Shown here in pieces: positions 1 to 7,337 of a DNA stretch of 64,000 nt (positions within the stretch are counted from its first letter, which is position 1; every line of letters starts with the position of its first letter). The position numbers and the translations under genes were made by a program. This DNA is from Legionella cincinnatiensis (GTDB lineage Bacteria > Pseudomonadota > Gammaproteobacteria > Legionellales > Legionellaceae). Location: the NCBI RefSeq assembly GCF_900452415.1, contig NZ_UGNX01000001.1:3472001-3536000 (forward strand). The letters are read 5' to 3'. The notes beneath the pieces are model-generated. The model saw only the letters and a list, made by a program, of their open reading frames with translations, did no database searches and was not told where the DNA came from.

Positions 1-316
1 CAAGACGTGCTGCCTCAGTCATCCGCTCTTGAGACCAAGGTGGCTCCCAAACTAATTCAACCGTACAATCACTAACTCCTTCAACTTGATTGACTGCTTG
101 TTCTACAGTTCCTGGAAAAGTTTGTGCAACCGGACATCCAGGAGTAGTTAAAGTCATTTGAATCAAGACATGGGCATTATCGTCTATAGATATATCATAT
201 ATTAAGCCCAAATCATAAATATTAACAGGAATCTCCGGATCATAAATACCCCGAAGGGCATTGATAATGGCCTCTTTCAATAATTCAGGATCCTGTTTTT
301 TCTTAAAACCAAACAT
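1..316 (-). CDS. sufT: SufT-like MIP18/DUF59 protein, partial (C-terminus beyond window)
   Basis: A minus-strand reading frame starts at ATG 316 and runs off the left edge, so about 105 residues are visible. The N-terminus reads MFGFKKKQDPELLKEAI, followed by the hallmark of the MIP18/DUF59 family: GIYDPEIPVNIYDLGLIYDI, then a TTPGCP motif holding the conserved cysteine, and an ELVWEPPWS stretch. Family members such as SufT take part in Fe-S cluster assembly or maturation of Fe-S proteins in the cytoplasm. It is the last visible gene of the suf operon, 83 bases downstream of sufU, which supports the assignment. The exact molecular role of SufT is less settled than that of SufBCD. Identification is confident; completeness cannot be judged. 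Confidence 0.88.
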   Translation of the reverse strand, partial: MFGFKKKQDPELLKEAIINALRGIYDPEIPVNIYDLGLIYDISIDDNAHVLIQMTLTTPGCPVAQTFPGTVEQAVNQVEGVSDCTVELVWEPPWSQERMTEAARL

Positions 317-399
317 AAACTTACCTATTTTTGTAGCCTGGATGAAGGCAAATTCGTGATCATTATCCCTACATTACGAACTACAGCTTTCACTATTTT

Positions 400-849
400 C
401 TATTCTGTTTTTACCACATTACTTTCTTTATTTAAGGCAGCTTCCAACGTATGCCAAGCCAAAGTAGCACATTTTACGCGTGCCGGATAAGCCTTAACTC
501 CAGCAAGCACAGTCAATTTATCCATATACTGTAATTGACCTTCTTCATTTTGAGTCAGCATATGATGAAAGCAATGAAATAGTTCATGAGCTTCTGCCAC
601 TGTTTTTCCCTTTAAAGAATCAGTCATCAAAGAAGCGGAAGCTTGGGAAATTGCACAACCACATCCTAAAAAGCTCAATTCAGTAATCGAATCATTTTTA
701 ATCTTGACATAAACAGTTAATTTATCGCCGCACAAAGGATTAAAACCATTAGCCTGATGCGTTGCATCCTGCATTACATAATGATGGCGAGGATTACGAT
801 TATGATCAATAATAATTTCCTGATATAACTCTCGCAATTCAGCACTCAT
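400..849 (-). CDS. sufU: SufU/IscU-like Fe-S scaffold or sulfur-transfer protein
   Basis: The product (149 residues) belongs to the IscU/SufU family. I placed the start at ATG 849, giving MSAELRELYQEIIIDHNRNP, the usual family N-terminus; a longer frame to 888 adds 13 non-conserved residues. The chosen ATG overlaps the sufS stop codon as ATGA, which suggests translational coupling. Conserved ligand positions are visible: a Cys-Gly-Asp motif in NPLCGDKL, the GCGCAISQASASLM segment and a late cysteine in RVKCATLAWHT. The spacing and the long insertion before the last cysteine resemble SufU rather than IscU, and SufU-type proteins act with SufS as zinc-dependent sulfur acceptors. Acting as a scaffold instead cannot be excluded from sequence. 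Confidence 0.9.
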   Translation of the reverse strand: MSAELRELYQEIIIDHNRNPRHHYVMQDATHQANGFNPLCGDKLTVYVKIKNDSITELSFLGCGCAISQASASLMTDSLKGKTVAEAHELFHCFHHMLTQNEEGQLQYMDKLTVLAGVKAYPARVKCATLAWHTLEAALNKESNVVKTE

Positions 850-2069
850 GCAAATACCTCTTTCACTCGATGTAATGCTTGTACACACGAATCAATTTCA
901 TGAATTGTATTATAAAATGATAAAGAAATACGTGAAGTAGCAGCAACATTATAAAAATCCATCAATGGCATAGCGCAATGATGGCCGCTGCGCAAAGCAA
1001 TTCCTTCACTATCCAAAATAGTGCCAATATCATGAGCATGAATTGTTCCATGCACAAAAGAAACAATGGGGACTTTTTGCTTTGCTGTACCTATGATATT
1101 AAATCCACTTACTGATTCAACAGCAGCAGTTGCATAGTTCAGTAACTTTGCTTCATAAGCAGCAATTGCGTCTAAATCCAAAGATCCTAAATAATCAATA
1201 GCGGCACCTAAGCCTACAACTCCAGCAATATTAGGAGTTCCTGCTTCAAATTTCTGAGGGAGTGGTGCATATTCTGTTGCCTCAAAAGTCACATAATTGA
1301 TCATTTCACCCCCTCCTTGATAGGGGGACATGGCATCCAAAATTTCTTCTCTACCCCACAAGACACCTATACCTGTTGGACCATACATTTTATGGCCTGA
1401 AAAAGCATAAAAGTCACAATCTAAATCCTGAACATCTACAGGTAAATGGGCCGTAGCTTGGGCTCCATCTAATAAAACCTTTGCACCATACGCATGTGCC
1501 ATCTCAATCATTTTTTTCACTGGGTTAATCGTACCTAATGCATTGGAAACATAATTGATTGCCACCAGTTTAGTATTCTTATTTAATTTTTTCGCAAATT
1601 CATCCAATAAGATTTCACCATCAAGCGAAATAGGCGCTACTTGTAATTTTGCACCTGTTTTTTTGCATACCATCTGCCAAGGTACAATATTCGAATGGTG
1701 CTCCATATGTGTAATTAATATTTCTTCATCAGGCAAAATACGTGGTGCAACCAAACTTTGAGCAACGAGATTAATTGCCTCTGTTGTTCCTCGTACAAAA
1801 ATACACTCTCGTGGCGAATAAGCATTAATAAAACGTTTCACTTTTGAACGAACAGCTTCATAAAGTTCAGTAGCTCTGACACTTAAAGTATGAACAGCAC
1901 GATGTACGTTAGCATTATCATGTTCGTAATAACGAGAAATAGCCTCAATTACAGCTTTAGGTTTTTGTGTTGTTGCTGCATTATCAAAATAAATTAAATC
2001 AAAATCATTCACTTTTTGATTAAGTATAGGGAAATCTCTACGAATTGCCTCAATATCCAAAGCGTCCAT
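846..2069 (-). CDS. sufS: SufS cysteine desulfurase (PLP-dependent)
   Basis: This 407-residue protein is a group II cysteine desulfurase that removes sulfur from cysteine to yield alanine and an enzyme persulfide for Fe-S assembly. Visible signatures include YFDNAATTQKP near the N-terminus, the ITHMEHHSNIVPW segment, the PLP-lysine motif FSGHKMYGPTGIGVLWG, and the active-site cysteine loop in LRSGHHCAMPLM close to the C-terminus. Length is normal for SufS (about 405-415). It sits 5 bases after sufD and overlaps sufU by 4 bases, so it is part of the same transcript. Nothing is truncated. The name is secure given both sequence and operon. Confidence 0.96.
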   Translation of the reverse strand: MDALDIEAIRRDFPILNQKVNDFDLIYFDNAATTQKPKAVIEAISRYYEHDNANVHRAVHTLSVRATELYEAVRSKVKRFINAYSPRECIFVRGTTEAINLVAQSLVAPRILPDEEILITHMEHHSNIVPWQMVCKKTGAKLQVAPISLDGEILLDEFAKKLNKNTKLVAINYVSNALGTINPVKKMIEMAHAYGAKVLLDGAQATAHLPVDVQDLDCDFYAFSGHKMYGPTGIGVLWGREEILDAMSPYQGGGEMINYVTFEATEYAPLPQKFEAGTPNIAGVVGLGAAIDYLGSLDLDAIAAYEAKLLNYATAAVESVSGFNIIGTAKQKVPIVSFVHGTIHAHDIGTILDSEGIALRSGHHCAMPLMDFYNVAATSRISLSFYNTIHEIDSCVQALHRVKEVFA

Positions 2070-2074
2070 TAGTC

Positions 2075-3355
2075 TTACCCCAACTGTTTCGTTAATAAAT
2101 GACCCATGTAGGCTGCCAACTCACGATGCGGAACAAGCCGTAAATTATCACTAGCAAAAGCATGGATTAAATAATGCGATGCTTCAAGTCGATCAATTCC
2201 ACGGGTTGCTAAATAAAATAATGCTTCTTCATCGAGTTGTCCAACTGTAGCCCCATGGGAACACAATACATCATCAGCAAAAATTTCCAACTGTGGTTTG
2301 GTATCTACTTCTGCATTTACTGAAAGTAATAGGTTTTTATTTTGTTGTTTAGCATCCGTATGTTGGGCACCTTTGGCAACGAACACTTTGCCATTAAATA
2401 CGGCACGTGAGCGCCCCGTTAAAATACCCTTATAATCTTGTTCACTGCTGCAATTAGGCACTAAATGCTGAACCGTAGTGTGATGATCTACATGTTGTCC
2501 TTCTGTAGGGGCATAAATACCGTTCATCAAGGAGTATGCCTTTTCTTCATGTAAATCCAAACTAACATCTGAACGTACCCACTGCCCACCTAGACTCAAT
2601 GAATGGTTGGCAAATTCACTACCTGCTAATTGTTTTACAGCTAAATGTCCCACGTGATAAGCAGATTTACTCTCTCGTTGTATTTTATAGTGGGTTATTT
2701 GCGCATTAGCGCCAACTAAAATTTCGGTAACTGTATTCGTCAAATAACTACAATCGGGTAAGCCTTGATAATCTTCGATTATCGTAGCGCGACTGTTTGC
2801 CTCAGCAATAATCATATGTCGTAAATAAACCGCTTGCTTCATGTGTGTTTGCACATGGTTTAAAGAGATGGGTTCCTCTAGAATAACTCCTTCTGGGATA
2901 TAAATCATTACACCACAGTGAATCATAGCTGTATTCAAATAATGAAAGCCATGCTCTTGTTTTAAAATACTTCCCAGATAAGGCTTAAGTAATTCGGGAT
3001 GCTGCATTATCGCAACTGATAAAGGAAGAACGATAACACCCTTAGGTAAAGCGCTTGTGAACTGTTCATCAGTGAAATATGCTCCATTTTGGAGCAACAC
3101 CTGCTGCGTTACTGGCAAATCAAACTTTATTTCATGATGCCAAGACTTCTCCGCAGGCTCCAAATTACTTACAGACAGAAAAGATTGATTTAATAAAGCA
3201 TCAACACTGGTGTATTTCCAATCCTCATCATGGCGTGTCGGAAAACCACGGCGATGTAAACTTCTCAATGCTTTCGTTTGCAATTGAGCAAGCCAAGGCA
3301 AAGTGGATAAACTTGTTTCTGCTTGTTGTTGGTAAAAATCCAAAATCTCGCTCAT
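2075..3355 (-). CDS. sufD: SufD, Fe-S assembly scaffold subunit
   Basis: SufD forms the SufBC2D complex that builds Fe-S clusters in the cytoplasm. The 426-residue product shows the SufB/SufD beta-helix core, with segments such as GIYAPTEGQHVDHHTTVQHL, SEQDYKGILTGRSRAVFNGK and the C-terminal CSHGATVGQLDEEALFYLATRG typical of the family. I chose ATG 3355, which shares its A with the sufC stop (TGATG overlap), over a GTG one codon upstream. Gene order sufB-sufC-sufD-sufS matches suf operons of many proteobacteria, and the overlap implies coupled translation with sufC. Confidence 0.95.
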   Translation of the reverse strand: MSEILDFYQQQAETSLSTLPWLAQLQTKALRSLHRRGFPTRHDEDWKYTSVDALLNQSFLSVSNLEPAEKSWHHEIKFDLPVTQQVLLQNGAYFTDEQFTSALPKGVIVLPLSVAIMQHPELLKPYLGSILKQEHGFHYLNTAMIHCGVMIYIPEGVILEEPISLNHVQTHMKQAVYLRHMIIAEANSRATIIEDYQGLPDCSYLTNTVTEILVGANAQITHYKIQRESKSAYHVGHLAVKQLAGSEFANHSLSLGGQWVRSDVSLDLHEEKAYSLMNGIYAPTEGQHVDHHTTVQHLVPNCSSEQDYKGILTGRSRAVFNGKVFVAKGAQHTDAKQQNKNLLLSVNAEVDTKPQLEIFADDVLCSHGATVGQLDEEALFYLATRGIDRLEASHYLIHAFASDNLRLVPHRELAAYMGHLLTKQLG

Positions 3356-4104
3356 CACTGCACCGTTTCCTCAAGCCAGCTGTACCCTTTTTTCTCTAAT
3401 TCAAGTGCGAGGGATTTATCGCCTGAAAGAATAATACGCCCGTTAACCAACACATGAATAAAGTCTGGCTCAATATAATCAAGTAACCGTTGGTAATGAG
3501 TCACTAAAATAATGGACCGCTCTGGTGAACGCATCGCATTAACCCCATGAGAAATAATGCGCAATGCATCAATATCTAAACCTGAATCTGTTTCATCAAG
3601 AATTGCAAGCTTAGGCTCTAAAGCAGCCATCTGCAAAATTTCATTACGCTTTTTCTCTCCGCCTGAAAAGCCTTCATTAATACTGCGGTATAAAAAGCTC
3701 TCATCCATCTCAAGTAACTGACATTTTTCACGAATGAACGTTAAAAACTCAATAGCATCCAACGTATTTTTCCCTTGGCCTTTACGTACTGCATTCACAG
3801 AGGCTTTAAGAAAATTAATGTTGGTCACCCCAGGTATTTCCACGGGATACTGAAAAGAGAGAAAAACCCCTGCTCGTGCTCTTTCTTCCGGAGATAAAGG
3901 AGTTAAATCTTGTTCTAAATAGGAGATCTCACCATCAGTGACTTGATAAGAAGGGTGGCCTGCTAAAACCTTGGATAGTGTGCTTTTTCCAGAACCATTC
4001 GGCCCCATAATTGCATGAATTTCACCAGCATTTACTTGAAGATCAATGCCTTTTAAAATAGCTTGGCCATTCACCGAAACATTTAAGTTTTTGATTTTTA
4101 ACAT
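3355..4104 (-). CDS. sufC: SufC, Fe-S assembly ATPase
   Basis: SufC is the ABC-type ATPase of the SufBC2D scaffold; it hydrolyses ATP to drive cluster formation but is not a transporter. The 249-residue sequence contains the Walker A GPNGSGKST, the ABC signature SGGEKKRNEI, and Walker B LAILDETDSGLDIDAL, where SufC proteins carry ETDSGLD as here. Length is standard. The start ATG at 4104 lies one base after the sufB stop, with an AGG-containing ribosome site inside the end of sufB. Nothing unusual is seen. Confidence 0.97.
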   Translation of the reverse strand: MLKIKNLNVSVNGQAILKGIDLQVNAGEIHAIMGPNGSGKSTLSKVLAGHPSYQVTDGEISYLEQDLTPLSPEERARAGVFLSFQYPVEIPGVTNINFLKASVNAVRKGQGKNTLDAIEFLTFIREKCQLLEMDESFLYRSINEGFSGGEKKRNEILQMAALEPKLAILDETDSGLDIDALRIISHGVNAMRSPERSIILVTHYQRLLDYIEPDFIHVLVNGRIILSGDKSLALELEKKGYSWLEETVQ

Positions 4105-4105
4105 A

Positions 4106-5554
4106 CTAACCTACTGCCCCTTCTAAACTTAAGCCCAATAATTTAGTTGCTTCTACCGCAAACTCCATAGGCAATTCTTTTAACACCTGCTTACAAAAAC
4201 CATTAACTATCATTGATACCGCATCTTCGGTATCAATTCCGCGTTGCTGGCAATAAAACAATTGTTCTTCACTAATCTTTGAAGTAGTTGCTTCATGCTC
4301 TACTTGTGCCGTCGGATTTTTAACCTCTATATAAGGGAAAGTGTGTGCAGAACATTCAGATCCCATAAGCATTGAATCACATTGCGTATAATTGCGCGCA
4401 TTGGTTGCCGTGGGTGCAATACGTACGAGACCTCGATAAGCATTATGTGCTTTGCCCGCACTAATTCCTTTGGAGATAATCGTTGATCGCGTATTTTTAC
4501 CGATATGAATCATTTTAGTACCGGTATCCGCTTGTTGGTAGTTATTGGTCAAAGCAACTGAATAAAACTCACCAACGGAATCATCGCCTTGCAAAATCAC
4601 ACTCGGATATTTCCAAGTAATTGCTGAGCCAGTTTCTATTTGCGTCCAAGAAATTTTAGAGCGTTTACCACGACACGCCCCTCGTTTAGTCACAAAATTA
4701 TAAATACCACCTTTGCCTTCTTTATCACCAGGATACCAATTTTGCACGGTTGAATATTTAATTTGCGCGCCATCTAAAGCAACCAATTCAACAACTGCAG
4801 CATGCAATTGATTTTCGTCACGCATAGGCGCAGTACATCCTTCAAGATAAGACACATAGCTGTCAACGTCTGCAACAATTAATGTACGCTCAAACTGTCC
4901 TGTAGAGGCTGCATTAATCCGAAAATAGGTGGATAACTCCATAGGACAACGCACCCCTTTTGGAATATAAACAAAGGAGCCGTCGCTAAAAACAGCTGAA
5001 TTCAGAGCAGCATAAAAATTATCACGATAAGAAACAACTGAACCTAAATATTGCATTAACAATTCGGGGTATTGATGCACTGCTTCAGAGATTGGACAGA
5101 AAATCACGCCTTTTTCAGCCAATTTTGCTTTAAAAGTGGTAGCCACAGACACACTATCAAAAACAGCATCGACAGCTACACCAGCAAGCATTTCTTGCTC
5201 TCTTAAAGGGATACCCAATTTTTCATAGGTTCTTAGTAATTCGGGATCAACCTCATCGAGACTTTTTGGCGCATCTTTTTTCATCTTGGGCGCTGAATAA
5301 TAAGAAATAGTCTGAAAATCCACTGCTGGATAATGCACGCTAGACCATTGAGGAGGAGACATGGTTAACCAATGTCGATAAGCTTTTAAACGCCATTCGA
5401 GTAAAAACTCTGGCTCACCTTTAATTGCTGATAATCGTCGAATAACCTCTTCGTCCAGTCCAGGCGCAAAAGTATCTACTTCAATGTCGGTCGTAAACCC
5501 ATGTTGGTATTCTCTATCGAGCAGAGAATTAATTTGCTCACTGCTTTTAGCCAC
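4106..5554 (-). CDS. sufB: SufB, Fe-S cluster scaffold
   Basis: SufB carries the nascent cluster in the SufBC2D complex. The sequence has the usual N-terminus [16 protein letters not shown], a central [22 protein letters not shown] and [13 protein letters not shown] segments, and the C-terminal [20 protein letters not shown] to [20 protein letters not shown] block containing conserved cysteines. I chose GTG 5554 (482 residues, starting VAKSSEQ), because a GGAG ribosome site lies 6 bases upstream and the protein then matches the family start; a GTG at 5566 adds four residues. Either start overlaps the end of the upstream regulator gene, so the two are translationally linked. Confidence 0.95.
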   Translation of the reverse strand: MAKSSEQINSLLDREYQHGFTTDIEVDTFAPGLDEEVIRRLSAIKGEPEFLLEWRLKAYRHWLTMSPPQWSSVHYPAVDFQTISYYSAPKMKKDAPKSLDEVDPELLRTYEKLGIPLREQEMLAGVAVDAVFDSVSVATTFKAKLAEKGVIFCPISEAVHQYPELLMQYLGSVVSYRDNFYAALNSAVFSDGSFVYIPKGVRCPMELSTYFRINAASTGQFERTLIVADVDSYVSYLEGCTAPMRDENQLHAAVVELVALDGAQIKYSTVQNWYPGDKEGKGGIYNFVTKRGACRGKRSKISWTQIETGSAITWKYPSVILQGDDSVGEFYSVALTNNYQQADTGTKMIHIGKNTRSTIISKGISAGKAHNAYRGLVRIAPTATNARNYTQCDSMLMGSECSAHTFPYIEVKNPTAQVEHEATTSKISEEQLFYCQQRGIDTEDAVSMIVNGFCKQVLKELPMEFAVEATKLLGLSLEGAVG

Positions 5555-6008
5555 GATTAACTCCACTTGCTAATTGTAGAACTCGCTCCACATCACGTGC
5601 AGGCAAAGTGGGTTTAGCTAATGTAGCTAAACTCACACTATCCAAAGCTGTTTCAATTGCCTGGCTGATTAATCGCCAATTACCCTGAATAGTACAAACC
5701 TCTTGTAATGAACAGCCATTAGGGTGCGTACTGCACTCTGTGAAACCACGATGTTCTTCCAATGCAAAAATTATTTGCGACACAGAAATTTCAGTAGCAG
5801 GACGTCGCAATTGGTACCCTCCAGTCACTCCGCGCACTGAGGTTAACAACCCTGCACTGGTCAAACGTTTTAAAATTTTACTTACCGTAGGTACAGTTAA
5901 ATGAGTATGCAAAGCAATATCACGAGCATTACATAATTCGCGCGCGTGCCTCGCAAGATAAACCATCACTACTGTTCCATAATCGGCCAATTTGCTGATG
6001 CGCAGCAT
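5547..6008 (-). CDS. Rrf2-family Fe-S responsive regulator of the suf operon
   Basis: The 153-residue protein has an Rrf2 winged-helix DNA-binding N-terminus ([20 protein letters not shown], then a helix-turn-helix around [20 protein letters not shown] and the GGYQLRRP wing). Three cysteines near residues 92-105 are arranged as C-X6-C-X5-C, close to the [2Fe-2S] ligands of IscR. Proteins of this kind at the head of suf operons sense cluster demand and repress or activate the operon. It is the first gene of the operon, with a GAGGTG ribosome site just before ATG 6008, so autoregulation is likely. I leave the symbol blank because naming (sufR, iscR2) is inconsistent across proteobacteria. Confidence 0.9.
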   Translation of the reverse strand: MLRISKLADYGTVVMVYLARHARELCNARDIALHTHLTVPTVSKILKRLTSAGLLTSVRGVTGGYQLRRPATEISVSQIIFALEEHRGFTECSTHPNGCSLQEVCTIQGNWRLISQAIETALDSVSLATLAKPTLPARDVERVLQLASGVNRG

Positions 6009-6551
6009 AACACCTCAAAATCGAATAATCTAGTACTAATCAAGTCTTAATTAACGTGAGCTTGACATAGAAAGCATAAAAGGCACCGCATTTATACGGG
6101 ATCCAATTCTATATAAAATCAGTTCGATATAAAAATCACTTTATTTTTTAGACCGAGCTCACATTAACTAAAGATAAAATCCAGATTTATTCATTCATCC
6201 TATACTATAAATATAGTACTAAAACGGTTCTATATCTGGCGAACACGAATAGTACCTTATTGTTAAGGAGTGATGCAAATAAAATATTCGCAAGATTTTA
6301 TTTTTGCATCCCTCAAATCCCATCATTTTTCACAAGTTATACCTATCTCGCCCCCCTTCATTCGCTAAAAAAAAGAATGGATAGATAGCAAATCATCCTT
6401 GGTGACAAAAAGAAGCAAAGTATCATTTTGGCCAGATATAAATCTTAGCCTACTTGAACTATAGGTGGTACATAACGTATTATCTTCCTTATTGGGTTAA
6501 GAATATTTGCACTTTGACTTCATGGAACAAAGATTCATTAGGAGCAAGACC
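6009..6551. promoter_or_regulatory. Divergent intergenic region between suf and dotU, with two TAGTACTA palindromes
   Basis: This 543-base AT-rich region separates the suf operon (leftward) from dotU (rightward) and must hold both promoters. The self-complementary octamer TAGTACTA appears at 6031-6038, just upstream of the regulator gene, and again at 6214-6221. Such a palindrome near an Rrf2-regulated start is a candidate operator, but this is inference. An imperfect inverted repeat at 6272-6310 (arms GATGCAAATAAAAT and ATTTTATTTTTGCATC) could be a terminator or an RNA hairpin. No tRNA or further gene is apparent. Confidence 0.5.
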
Positions 6552-7337
6552 ATGACAGCTGAGCATTATCCGGTCTCGCTCGTCAACAATCACCTCAACT
6601 CGGGAACCTCACTTATCCCCCAGGGATATTATCGTTCTAAGTTATTTATTGCTCCTTTTTCTACTAATGCCCTAGTTGCTGCAGCAGGTCCTCTTTTATC
6701 GTTATTGGAAAGACTTTGTTTAAGTCCTTCACTACCGCCTATTGAAAATATTAGAGATAACATTGAGCACGAACTACTTGCGTTTCAAAGCAAAATGGAT
6801 GCTTCCAAGTATCCTATGGACTTTATTATCATTGCTCATTATTTAATGACCGCAACCATAGATGAACTCATTGGTAAAAATTACATGCGTGTCTATCAAA
6901 TAAATGCCGAATTCAAGGCGTTTACACCACTAACCAATGATAATACTCAACCTCAATATCGTTTTTTTGAAATTCTTAATTACATTAAAGAGCGCCCTAA
7001 CCAATATCTCGATCTCATTGAATTGGTTTATTTTTTTCTAATTGTCGGTTTTGAGGGACATTATCATCTTAAACCCGATGGACGACAAGCTTTAGACAAC
7101 TACATTGATGATCTCTACCAGATAATACAGCAAAATCGTTTTCACCAACCACGTCGCTTATTTAATGAAAACCCCTTGCCTAAAACTATTAAGAAAAGTT
7201 ATAAGACAGTCATAATTACCCTAGTTACGGCTGTAACTTTAGTGGTCTTTGCTTTTTTTACAAGTCAGTATTTATTAGAGAATAAAGCAAAATCAGTTTT
7301 ATTTGGTCACTCACAACTCGCTCTTCTGGAGAGCTAA
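6552..7337 (+). CDS. dotU: DotU/IcmH, Dot/Icm type IVB secretion inner-membrane protein
   Basis: The product (261 residues) is a DotU/IcmH-type protein (DUF2077, also found as TssL in type VI systems). With IcmF it stabilises the Dot/Icm core complex in the inner membrane. Visible features are the N-terminal helical cytoplasmic domain, including the IEHELLAFQSKM and YFFLIVGFEGHY segments conserved in the family, and one hydrophobic segment near the C-terminus (TVIITLVTAVTLVVFAFF). I chose ATG 6552 because AGGAG lies 7 bases upstream and the resulting length equals what I recall for L. pneumophila IcmH; upstream TTG 6507 and ATG 6522 are poorer. The stop overlaps the icmF start by one base (TAATG), typical of this gene pair. 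icmB and other dot/icm genes are not in view. Confidence 0.93.
   Translation: MTAEHYPVSLVNNHLNSGTSLIPQGYYRSKLFIAPFSTNALVAAAGPLLSLLERLCLSPSLPPIENIRDNIEHELLAFQSKMDASKYPMDFIIIAHYLMTATIDELIGKNYMRVYQINAEFKAFTPLTNDNTQPQYRFFEILNYIKERPNQYLDLIELVYFFLIVGFEGHYHLKPDGRQALDNYIDDLYQIIQQNRFHQPRRLFNENPLPKTIKKSYKTVIITLVTAVTLVVFAFFTSQYLLENKAKSVLFGHSQLALLES

Noticed and set aside
6507-7337. Longer dotU product starting at TTG 6507 or ATG 6522
   Set aside because: AGGAG sits 7 bases before ATG 6552, and that start gives the normal family length.
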